Assembly: GCA_964348185.1 (NCBI GenBank)
Contig: CAYGBW010000023.1
Coordinates: forward strand, 1-12,086
Direction of reading: 5' to 3'
DNA: 12,086 nt
From: CAYGBW01 sp964348185
GTDB lineage: Bacteria > Desulfobacterota > BSN033 > WVXP01
Shown here one piece after another: positions 1 to 6,270 of this stretch; position 1 is the stretch's first letter; every line of letters starts with the position of its first letter. The notes under the pieces are model-generated. The model made no database searches, was not told the DNA's origin, and saw only the letters and a program-made list of their open reading frames with translations. The translations under genes and the position numbers were made by a program.

Positions 1-22
1 ACTGGGCCAGTATCTCGTCCAT
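1..22 (-). CDS. 5' end of an unidentified gene, cut by the left window edge
   Basis: An ATG on the minus strand at 22-20 opens a frame reading MDEILAQ before the window ends. It is preceded by a purine-rich Shine-Dalgarno-like stretch (GAAGGAAAG, about 5 bases from the ATG). It lies in the same direction as all other genes, downstream of the C45 peptidase gene. Only seven codons are visible, so no product can be named and the call rests on the start context alone. Confidence 0.4.
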
Positions 23-413
23 GTTTTCTTTCCTTCAAGGGGGTTCAAAATCCAGTCGTACATTGCTGGAAAATACGCTACCAGGAGTGGCACCTCACGT
101 CAATCAGTTTGATGGAGATTGGTTCTTGAGGAGCTACCTATGCAGCCATTATCAGAAATTCCGTGATGCAATAAGGGGTTTTCGCACAATGACGAGAGCG
201 AACCCGAATGGGACAGGACCTTCGGTTTTGCGCACCAACTCCAGAATGACAAAGGGTAGCACGGAGCTCCAAGGGAATTGGAAAAGAGAGGCTGTGTTTT
301 GCCAGTCTCACCAGTCAAGGAGACTGGGGGGCCACCCTTCTTCCTTGACTGGTGGACTGACTGTCAACTCAGCCAATCGAAAGGACGTACTCTGAAACCG
401 GACGAGCCTCGTT
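23..413. other. Intergenic stretch without a convincing gene
   Basis: This 391-bp gap lies between the C45 peptidase stop and the presumed start of the left-edge gene. The open frames here (about 124 codons on plus, 72 on minus) have no recognisable motif and no good ribosome-binding site. The only structure I see is the hairpin at 309-354, listed separately. A TTGACG on the minus strand near 98-103 could be a weak -35 for the left-edge gene, but no good -10 sits at the right distance. Confidence 0.6.
309..354. repeat. 13-bp perfect inverted repeat with a competing stem
   Basis: CACCAGTCAAGGA at 309-321 pairs perfectly with TCCTTGACTGGTG at 342-354 around a 20-base loop. A second stem, CCAGTCT (302-308) with AGACTGG (321-327), overlaps the first at base 321 and brackets its left arm, so the two structures are unlikely to form together. 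It lies about 60 bp past the C45 stop and could end or stabilise that transcript, but no T-run follows it on either strand, so it is not a canonical intrinsic terminator. Confidence 0.6.
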
Positions 414-1934
414 TCATTGTTTCTTGCCTTTGTTTATTGCGTATCGGGCATAGGCCTGTGCCTTGGAGAAATGGGTCGTCGCATCGCTGTAATCACTCAA
501 CGTTTCAGCGGTGCATCCTTCCACGTATTCCCATTGAGCCTTTTGAATTTTCTCCACCAGACTCGCCTCTAGCTTATCCGTCCGAAGAAGGTCAGATGCC
601 AGGGAAACGAGGTTGGCCGCACGGTTCTTCGTCGCAGTGGTTGTTTCCCTAGGGCTGCCTTTCAATTCAAGTTCCACGTATCCAGCATACCCCAGGAGTC
701 CATCCCAGGGCCACGTCCCGCAAGGGTTCCCCGTGCTGACATCAACAGTTAGACCCTTGGGGAAAACGATGTTCGCCGTAATTGTACTACTCATCCGTGC
801 GCTTCGGTCGTGCTTACAGGGGGACCGACCCGTTGAAGGGTCATCAACCCACTGATTCCCGTCCCAATAGGAATGGGTGCACATGATGTCCATCGCTACC
901 CCAGGTGTGATCTTTCCAAGGTTTTGATTCACCAGTTCATATACGCTCGCGTAGCGATAGAAGCTATCCGGACTAGGGCCCCCTGGGACCCCTCGCTTGT
1001 TGGCTCCCTGCATCTTCTCCGTCAGAAAGTGATTGGTCGCAACCATGAAATCCTGCTCGCCGAAGTCAGTCGCCCGCCTGACGACTTGGTCGGCTGCCGT
1101 TGTCTCCACAACATACATTTGACTCTGCTTGTCAAGGAAAATATAGTTGTTTCCTCGGGATTTCGGTATATCGGCATTGAGGATGTAGTCCTTCGCTTCT
1201 TCTGCCGTGCTGCAACTCTCAAGGATTTTCTGGATCATCAGCATGTGGGCCATGCCGAATGCCCTGTCTATTCCCCGAGCTTTCGGACCGGTCTGACATG
1301 AAGCCGATAAGCCTTGATCATTCATGCCCCAATTGGCTGCCAATAGACCCCCCGTCGCCTGGGTCATGAACGCGTGTTTTCCCTCGGGGTAAGCGATCAG
1401 CACGAACTCATAAATGAATGGGTACATCGAAGAGTCCCTGTTCTGTGCGAACATGGGAGCCCCGTTCTGGGTAGCGGAGCCCCAGGCGCCGAAACTGGAA
1501 CACGTGTGGACCTCTGCAGAGGGGTGAGCAAACCCCATTTCGAACCAGCAGTTGATCAACAATACGTCTCTGTAAGTGACGTCGTAGCCTGCTGCCTTTG
1601 CGCCGTCTGCCACGCCTCGCATCTCCTCCAGTAACTCAGGCGCAACTTTCTTTATCTGGGCTTCGTAGCGTGCCAGATCTCCCATGATGTGCTCGTCTGT
1701 TCTGAGAAAGGGCATCCCGTGGGCCATCATCCAAAACCAAGGCTTGGTCACCTCGACATAGTCTCCGGCTTGTTGCCCGTACTGATACCCCATATCATAA
1801 TGAGACCCACTGACGTAAACAACGCGCCTAACATCAGGATGTGGAGGTGCGGCCTTGACATCACTTCCTGCACTTCCAAAGACCAGAGCAACCACTCCGA
1901 CTACCATCAGGAAAACATACATGGTTTTTTTCAT
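414..1934 (-). CDS. Exported C45-family autoproteolytic acyltransferase/hydrolase
   Basis: A 506-residue protein of the C45 peptidase family (acyl-CoA:6-aminopenicillanate acyltransferase-like Ntn-hydrolases), which cleave or transfer acyl groups at amide bonds after self-processing. The N-terminus has two Lys, a hydrophobic stretch at about 5-20 and a small-residue site near Ala28-Ala29, a Sec signal peptide without a lipobox Cys. The likely nucleophile is Cys145 in HTCSS; self-cleavage before it would leave a mature chain starting CSSFGAWG. NRDSS (165-169) and GMNDQGLS (203-210) fit family-conserved positions. The start is well supported by AAAAGGAGG five bases before the ATG. It lies 19 bp after a small unknown gene, probably under the promoter at 2205-2233. 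The substrate cannot be inferred; amide hydrolysis of an extracellular compound is as likely as acyl transfer. A short relic of a related gene lies at 2766-2828. Confidence 0.85.
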   Translation of the reverse strand: MKKTMYVFLMVVGVVALVFGSAGSDVKAAPPHPDVRRVVYVSGSHYDMGYQYGQQAGDYVEVTKPWFWMMAHGMPFLRTDEHIMGDLARYEAQIKKVAPELLEEMRGVADGAKAAGYDVTYRDVLLINCWFEMGFAHPSAEVHTCSSFGAWGSATQNGAPMFAQNRDSSMYPFIYEFVLIAYPEGKHAFMTQATGGLLAANWGMNDQGLSASCQTGPKARGIDRAFGMAHMLMIQKILESCSTAEEAKDYILNADIPKSRGNNYIFLDKQSQMYVVETTAADQVVRRATDFGEQDFMVATNHFLTEKMQGANKRGVPGGPSPDSFYRYASVYELVNQNLGKITPGVAMDIMCTHSYWDGNQWVDDPSTGRSPCKHDRSARMSSTITANIVFPKGLTVDVSTGNPCGTWPWDGLLGYAGYVELELKGSPRETTTATKNRAANLVSLASDLLRTDKLEASLVEKIQKAQWEYVEGCTAETLSDYSDATTHFSKAQAYARYAINKGKKQ

Positions 1935-1953
1935 CTTTCCCTCCTTTTAAAGT

Positions 1954-2166
1954 TTACCGGCCTGAGTCCACGAGATTGAGGTAGACGTAGTCATACCTGT
2001 TGGTGCTCCCATCTTCATCTAGAATGAGGGCAACCGCGAGAGCAGGACCTGTTTTGTTCACGGGATATCCAAAGTAGTCGCCGTCTATATCCCCGTAGAG
2101 GGCGTAAGGGGAGCGAAAGTGACGAACCTCCCCATAATCTCCCCTCCTTTGGAATATCTCTTTCAT
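1954..2166 (-). CDS. Small unknown protein (70 aa) upstream of the C45 gene
   Basis: I do not recognise this protein. The frame reads MKEIFQRRGDYGEV at the start and ends with NRYDYVYLNLVDSGR. It is soluble-looking, rich in Tyr, Asp and Gly (ALYGDIDGDYFGYP near 22-35), with no signal peptide or Cys. I chose the ATG at 2166; a TTG directly before it is also possible. There is no clear Shine-Dalgarno, but an 11-codon frame starting at 2198 ends in a TGA sharing its A with this ATG, which could couple translation. The gene sits 31 bp past the predicted transcription start and 19 bp before the C45 gene. It could instead be a non-coding leader or the tail of a decayed gene. Confidence 0.45.
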   Translation of the reverse strand: MKEIFQRRGDYGEVRHFRSPYALYGDIDGDYFGYPVNKTGPALAVALILDEDGSTNRYDYVYLNLVDSGR

Positions 2167-2204
2167 CAAGGGAGTGATGTGACAAGAACTCGCGACATGG
2201 CGTG

Positions 2205-2233
2205 AGAATAAAGGAGAACCAGCCCGGTGTCAA
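2205..2233 (-). promoter_or_regulatory. Sigma-70-type promoter for the small gene and C45 gene
   Basis: On the minus strand a perfect -35 TTGACA (2233-2228) is separated by exactly 17 bp from a -10 TATTCT (2210-2205; 4 of 6 consensus). Counting 7 bases past the -10 puts the transcription start near 2198, which is the A of an ATG. It is the best promoter match in the window and points straight at the small gene and the C45 gene. Nothing else was found in the 2170-2390 gap. Confidence 0.6.
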
Positions 2234-2390
2234 GGGAAACCGTCGCAGGACCTGGGGGTTCGAGGTGATCGGGTGGATTGTGTGGGGAGAGTTGCCTGAG
2301 TATGGGGAGTCTGCGTGGCAATTGAGCGGGGGCCTTCGATAGACAGAGCCTTAACGCAACCGTATGGAGCGAGGCAAAAATAGGATCAGC

Positions 2391-2633
2391 TCAAGTTCCA
2401 CTTAGACAACGAGTTTCAAAGGAATCAAGCAACTCATCCGGGAGCGGTTCAAAGAATTCCTGTGGAACTTCGAACGTCCCACGAGCTGAACCGGGGACTC
2501 GCTCTGAAGCGGGTGGCCGTATCGGAACAAGACGGGCCACCGGTTCGCCGTAGCGAGCGATTATGATCTCTTCTCCCGAGGCGATGAGTCGTGACAAATG
2601 GGTCTTGGCTTCGTGTAGGTTTACCTGACGCAT
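2391..2633 (-). CDS. Phd/YefM (VapB-like) family antitoxin, apparently orphan
   Basis: An 80-residue protein of the type II antitoxin Phd/YefM family. The N-terminal DNA-binding part reads VNLHEAKTHLSRLI (4-17) and GEEIIIARYGEPVARLVPI (20-38), the family's usual pattern; the C-terminal toxin-wrapping tail ends PDELLDSFE. Compared with family members as I remember them, about three residues are missing between SRLI and ASGEE. No toxin follows: I read 2170-2390 in three minus frames and found no PIN- or RelE-like sequence. The Shine-Dalgarno is weak (GCGAGAT). A near-palindrome 23 bp upstream of the ATG is a likely autoregulatory operator. It may be a solitary regulator or the residue of a decayed toxin-antitoxin pair. 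Confidence 0.75.
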   Translation of the reverse strand: MRQVNLHEAKTHLSRLIASGEEIIIARYGEPVARLVPIRPPASERVPGSARGTFEVPQEFFEPLPDELLDSFETRCLSGT

Positions 2634-2655
2634 GGTATCTCGCTGATGGGATAAA

Positions 2656-2675
2656 CTAGACTAAGTTTAGTCCAG
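2656..2675. promoter_or_regulatory. Palindromic operator candidate of the antitoxin gene
   Basis: GACTAA-GT-TTAGTC at 2659-2672 is a perfect 6+6 inverted repeat. Past one mismatched pair it extends by two more pairs to 2656-2675. It ends 22 bp before the antitoxin ATG. Phd/YefM antitoxins commonly bind short palindromes over their own promoter, so autoregulation is the natural reading; no clean -35/-10 pair was identified around it. Confidence 0.5.
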
Positions 2676-2765
2676 ACTGCATGGACTGTCACCTGGCTGT
2701 TGCCCAAATCTTCTCGCGGTTCCACCTTGTCGTCTCTACCCTTGGCCCGACCCCAGAATCACAAC

Positions 2766-2828
2766 GGGCATCCCCTGGCCCATCGTCCAAACCCAGGGTT
2801 TGGTCACCTCGACATCGTCTCCGGCTCG
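2766..2828 (-). pseudogene. Relic of a second C45 peptidase gene (63 bp)
   Basis: This stretch aligns without gaps to 1710-1772 inside the intact C45 gene, with 55 of 63 bases identical by hand count. On the minus strand it reads GDDVEVTKPWVWTMGQGMP, matching residues 57-75 of the intact protein (GDYVEVTKPWFWMMAHGMP) at 14 of 19 positions. The frame then reads nine unrelated residues and stops. It begins 24 bp after the stop of the neighbouring acyl-CoA dehydrogenase gene. It looks like what is left of a paralogous C45 gene that once followed the dehydrogenase. Confidence 0.65.
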
Positions 2829-2852
2829 TCCGGGTACGGTGAAAGCGCCTCG

Positions 2853-4004
2853 CTAGCCGAGTTTTCCCAGAATCCTCCTTGCGATGATGATCTTTTCGAT
2901 CTCTTTGGTTCCCTCATAGATCTCCAGCACCTTTGCAGCTCTGTAGAACCGTTCGATGTCATGATCGTTGAAATATCCATACCCTCCGTGAAGCTGCAGG
3001 GCTTCGTCAACGACCTTGACGGCCACGTTGCAGGCAAACCACTTGGCCATGGCAACCAGCTTCGTGTCTATCATACCCTGGTCAATGCACCAGCAGGCCT
3101 TGTGGACAATGGTCCTGGCCGCTTCGATCAGGGTGGCCATTTCGGCGATTTTGGATTGGGTAATCTGGAAAGTCCCAATGGGTTGTCCGAACTGCCTCCG
3201 CTCTCGGACATGCTGAAGGGCCTGGTCCAGAGCACCTTGGGCAAGACCGACCCCGTGGGCAGCCACATAGGCTCGGGACCGGTCAAAAAACTGCATCAAC
3301 TGGGGAAACCCCTCTCCTTCCACTCCCAAAAGGTTGTCCGTGGGAACCCGAAGGGTGTTGAAGTAGACGTTGGCCGTGTCTGAGGCCCTCAATCCCATTT
3401 TCCCTTCCATTCTGTCAGCCTCGTAGCCTTCCCTGTCGGTCTCCACAATGATGATGCTGTGCCGTTTTGATCGCGATGGAGCTTCGGGGTTGGTCAGGCA
3501 GTAAACGAGAAGGAAGTTGGCAAGGGTCCCGTTCCCGATCATCACTTTGCTTCCATTAATAACATAGGAATCCCCTTCCTTCCGGGCCGTGGTGACAGCT
3601 GAAGCCGTATCACTACCCGCATCAGGCTCGGTAATGGAAAAGCCCATGATCGAATCCCCGGTGGTCAGGGGCGGGAGGTACCGCTTTTTCTGTTCCTCAG
3701 TACCGAAGAGCAGGATGGCTTCTGCCCCAAAAGTGACCGAACAGAGTTGCTGCCCCAGCCCTGGATCAACCCTCCAGAACTCTTCGAGAATGATCGCGTG
3801 TTCCAGAAAACCGAGACCGGCTCCCCCGTATGCTTCGTCGATGAATACGCCGACAAACCCGAGTTCACCACCCTTCTTGAGAAGTGACAGGGGAAACGTT
3901 TCCGTGATATCACATTCCCTGGCGATATCCCTGAACTCACCCTCTGCAAAATCCCGGGCTGCCTTTCGAATGTCCTTCTGTTCATCGCTGAGTTGAAAGT
4001 CCAT
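2853..4004 (-). CDS. Acyl-CoA dehydrogenase (canonical catalytic Glu)
   Basis: A 383-residue flavoprotein that oxidises an acyl-CoA to the 2,3-enoyl-CoA, or runs in reverse, exchanging electrons with an ETF. The family domains are complete: N-terminal helical part (1-115), the middle domain with the FAD-contact motif TEPDAGSD (125-132), and the C-terminal helical domain with RQFGQPIGTFQ (270-280) and LHGGYGY (338-344). Glu364 in EIYEGT lies at the position of the catalytic base of medium- and short-chain enzymes. The start at 4004 is chosen because the family N-terminus MDFQLSDEQ begins there, preceded by AGGAGA; an open frame runs about 100 codons further upstream but is non-homologous and overlaps fixX. 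It is the last gene of the fix cluster, 104 bp after fixX. Substrate unknown. Confidence 0.9.
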   Translation of the reverse strand: MDFQLSDEQKDIRKAARDFAEGEFRDIARECDITETFPLSLLKKGGELGFVGVFIDEAYGGAGLGFLEHAIILEEFWRVDPGLGQQLCSVTFGAEAILLFGTEEQKKRYLPPLTTGDSIMGFSITEPDAGSDTASAVTTARKEGDSYVINGSKVMIGNGTLANFLLVYCLTNPEAPSRSKRHSIIIVETDREGYEADRMEGKMGLRASDTANVYFNTLRVPTDNLLGVEGEGFPQLMQFFDRSRAYVAAHGVGLAQGALDQALQHVRERRQFGQPIGTFQITQSKIAEMATLIEAARTIVHKACWCIDQGMIDTKLVAMAKWFACNVAVKVVDEALQLHGGYGYFNDHDIERFYRAAKVLEIYEGTKEIEKIIIARRILGKLG

Positions 4005-4108
4005 TATTGTCTCTCCTGAGTGTAATGAACTTGCCGCAGACGCACGGCGACATCCGCGGACAGATCTTTTGCCAATTTGGGGAAAGTAAGGGGCGGGAGA
4101 TTTGAGGC

Positions 4109-4384
4109 TCATCCATACCGGTACTGAACGCCAAACTCGCCTCGGGGATAGACCCAGGTGACCGAACCGTAGATGCAGGCGATCATGCAGGTCCCACACT
4201 CCAGGCAGCCGGCAAATTCGACCTGCATCTGCCCGCTCTCTTCGTTCAGCTCGTAGAGATGGGCCGGGCAGGAGTAAATGCAGAACCGTTCCCGACAGGT
4301 CTTGCACGTTTCCTGGTCGAGGGTGATGTGGCTTTCTGTGTCGTTCTTGAAAGCGTCGATGGCGAGTTTTTCTTCGATTTTCAT
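4109..4384 (-). CDS. fixX: FixX, ferredoxin-like protein
   Basis: A 91-residue iron-sulfur protein of the FixX family, which carries electrons between the FixAB flavoprotein, FixC and an acceptor. Eight Cys are present: C27, C30, C35 and C39 (CKTC...CIYSCP) and C60, C63, C66 and C70 (CLECGTCMIAC), enough for two [4Fe-4S] clusters. The ending YPRGEFGVQYRYG is a strong family signature. The start at 4384 has AGAGGAAT just upstream; a longer frame to 4441 adds 19 residues that do not look like the family. It is separated from fixC by a 439-bp gap filled with repeats, and precedes the second dehydrogenase by 104 bp, so it may depend on its own promoter; none was convincingly found. Confidence 0.9.
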   Translation of the reverse strand: MKIEEKLAIDAFKNDTESHITLDQETCKTCRERFCIYSCPAHLYELNEESGQMQVEFAGCLECGTCMIACIYGSVTWVYPRGEFGVQYRYG

Positions 4385-4464
4385 GACGATTCCTCTGCTA
4401 GAATTCTTCCCTTCCGTCCAACCCATTGAGGGGCCTTTCAATTAGAAAGAGACTTTAGTATGCC

Positions 4465-4716
4465 AAATTCGAAATCCGAATATCTATACACAGCGACAAA
4501 AATATCTGCGTATGATCCAAAGGAGCCGACTTTTTTCTGTAGGGGCGGGCTTTATGCCCGCCCGAAAAGCGCAATCGAAAGCCCCGCCATGGGCGGGCAT
4601 AAAGCCCGCCCCTGCGGGTAAGAGTTTCTCTTTCCCCAGGAACTGTGTGCAAATGATAAAGTCGCCGCGTATAAATCCGAAACAAACTCTAATGTCAAAT
4701 GACCGAAATTCAAAAC
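4465..4716. repeat. AT-rich dispersed repeat split into two parts
   Basis: The left part at about 4465-4484 contains AAATTCGAAATCCGAATATC and the right part at about 4673-4716 continues AAATCCGAAACAAACTC and AATGACCGAAATTCAAAAC. From memory these read as one continuous intergenic repeat motif (AAATCCGAATATC followed by GAAATCCGAAAC) seen in several bacterial genomes. Here they are interrupted by the inverted-repeat element at 4485-4673. AAATCCGAA occurs on both sides (4472-4480 and 4673-4681); that may be a target duplication or part of the repeat itself. Confidence 0.45.
4485..4673. repeat. MITE-like palindromic element between fixC and fixX
   Basis: The core is a perfect 23-bp inverted repeat, AGGGGCGGGCTTTATGCC and following bases at 4541-4563 against its exact complement at 4591-4613, around a 27-bp spacer. 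The outer ends are also inverted copies: TATACACAGCGAC (4485-4497) against the complement of GTCGCCGCGTATA (4661-4673), 11 of 13 matching. The whole is about 189 bp with no transposase. GC-rich cores of this GGGCGGGC-TTTAT-GCCCGCCC type are familiar dispersed repeats and often give spurious short ORFs, as they do here at 4455-4685 on minus and 4512-5093 on plus. In RNA from either strand the core would fold into a very stable hairpin between fixC and fixX. Confidence 0.7.
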
Positions 4717-4823
4717 TCGGTTCAGGAGATCTGGATTTGTTTCGCGTTTTAAATCTTATGGTTCGGAGAGGGGTTGTCCCTAGCCCTCAAAACCAACGCC
4801 TCGAGCGCAATAACAGTTTACAC

Positions 4824-6113
4824 TCATACGCCCCTCAACCGCCAGACGTCTTTGATCCCCTGAAGGGTGAGAAAGCTCTTTCGCAGCTCCCTGAAGGCCG
4901 TGGAGAAGAGCCTCTCTTTTGGGGCTTCGTCGATACACATCAGCTTTTCGAAGAGATCGCAGATGGATTGGGGGTAGAGGGAAAAGAGCCTGGGATTCTT
5001 CAGGATCTCGACGGAACGGCGGAACGCTTCCATCTCCTTGATGATCACGCTCCCATTCAGGAGCGCTTCGTAGTGGGAGAGGGTGGCGGCTGAGAAGTCG
5101 TTCCTCTCTTTGGCCTTCTTGATCGTTTCTCCGGCCAACACGCCGGAGATCATGGCGTACTCCATGCCCCGGACCGTAATGAGCATGTTGAGGCCGAAGC
5201 CGGCAGCATCTCCTACCAGAAGCATTCCATCGGTGTAGAGGCGGGGTTTATTCTGGATTCCCCCTTCTAGGATCAGATGGGCCGAGTATTCGACCATCTC
5301 CCCTCCGTCGATGAGCCGCTGAATCTCTGACCGGGCCTTGAACTCGTCGAGGAGCTGATAGACCTCCTGACGGGGCTCTTTCTGGTTGAGTGCGCCAAGA
5401 CCCGTAACCAAACCCAGGGAGAGGCTGTCCCGGTTGGTATAGAGAAAGCCACCGCCCATCATGCCTTTGGTGATGGTTCCGACAAAGAGCTGGGCTGCTC
5501 CCTGGTCTGGCCCCAAATTGAAACGGTCCTCGATCTTCTCCCTGTCCAGGCGGATGATTTCTTTAAACCCGATGGCAAAGTCCTCCGGCTTGAAGGGTTC
5601 TCTGAGCCCTGCTCTCTCTGCCAGAAAGGAGAGGGCCCCATCAGCGGCCACAACCACCTCTGCCGGGATCTCTTCATCCCCCGCTTTGACACCGACCACC
5701 CGCCCCTTGTCCGTCAACAGGTCGTCTACCCGCTTCTGGGGGATCACAAAGACCCCCCTCTCTCCAAGTTTTTCAGAGAACCAGCGGTCGAATTTTGCTC
5801 GGAGGATCGTGTAACTCGGGTAGGGGGGCTGGTTTCGTCTCTCACTGTCATGACAGAAAGACGTCGAGTTCCTCTCCCCCATAAGGGTGAAAATCTCCCG
5901 GACCACACGCCTCTCGAGAGGAGCCTCACCCCAGAGGTCGGGGAGGAACTTTCTGACCGGTGCGACGTAGATTCTTCCGCCGGTGACGTTCTTGCTCCCG
6001 GGGAAATCACCCCTCTCAATCACCACCACCACCAGGCCCGAGTCGGCCAGAGCGTAGGCACAGGAGAGCCCGGCAAGGCCACCCCCGACAATCACCACGT
6101 CGATTTTTTCCAT
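4824..6113 (-). CDS. fixC: FixC, ETF:quinone oxidoreductase-like flavoprotein
   Basis: A 429-residue FAD protein of the FixC/ETF-QO family, close to the usual length of about 430. Near the N-terminus is the dinucleotide-binding GGGLAG (10-15), with the ribose-binding Glu33 in VIERG, then SKNVTGGRIY (40-49), characteristic of FixC. A second FAD contact is LLVGDAAGFG (298-307), followed by ITVRGMEYA. Its role is to take or give electrons with FixAB and pass them through FixX or quinone. The start ATG at 6113 coincides with the first residues of the Rossmann fold; AAGGG upstream is rather far (about 12 bases). A 157-bp gap separates it from fixB, with no clear terminator. A repeat-filled gap follows before fixX. 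Confidence 0.92.
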   Translation of the reverse strand: MEKIDVVIVGGGLAGLSCAYALADSGLVVVVIERGDFPGSKNVTGGRIYVAPVRKFLPDLWGEAPLERRVVREIFTLMGERNSTSFCHDSERRNQPPYPSYTILRAKFDRWFSEKLGERGVFVIPQKRVDDLLTDKGRVVGVKAGDEEIPAEVVVAADGALSFLAERAGLREPFKPEDFAIGFKEIIRLDREKIEDRFNLGPDQGAAQLFVGTITKGMMGGGFLYTNRDSLSLGLVTGLGALNQKEPRQEVYQLLDEFKARSEIQRLIDGGEMVEYSAHLILEGGIQNKPRLYTDGMLLVGDAAGFGLNMLITVRGMEYAMISGVLAGETIKKAKERNDFSAATLSHYEALLNGSVIIKEMEAFRRSVEILKNPRLFSLYPQSICDLFEKLMCIDEAPKERLFSTAFRELRKSFLTLQGIKDVWRLRGV

Positions 6114-6270
6114 TGTGTCTTCATCCCTTCAGCACAGTACCAGCGCCTTCGTTGCAGATCTCGTCTCAATAATAGATTCTGTAAGATGGATAAGGGTAAA
6201 AGGAAAAAGGACAGAGGATTTAGGAAATAGAAAGTCCAAGATCAAAAGTAATCCTCATTTGACCTTTTCC

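Noticed and set aside
100..318. Minus-strand open frame of 72 codons
   Set aside because: No recognisable motif, no ribosome-binding site, and it starts inside the hairpin region; probably intergenic.
309..354. Intrinsic transcription terminator
   Set aside because: The stem is good but no T-run follows on either strand.
2170..2390. A PIN-domain or RelE-like toxin downstream of the antitoxin
   Set aside because: All three minus frames were read; they contain stops and no acidic PIN motifs or other toxin-like sequence.
2700..3383. Plus-strand open frame of 227 codons
   Set aside because: It overlaps the acyl-CoA dehydrogenase gene on the other strand, which has full family motifs; the plus frame has no recognisable domain or ribosome-binding site.
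4005..4307. N-terminal extension of the second acyl-CoA dehydrogenase
   Set aside because: The extra 101 residues are not family-like, overlap most of fixX in another frame, and a good AGGAGA site precedes the ATG at 4004.
4455..4685. Short minus-strand open frame across the fixC-fixX gap
   Set aside because: It spans the palindromic element and its flanks; the product (LYARPWRGF...GHKARPY) is the translation of a palindrome, not a protein family.
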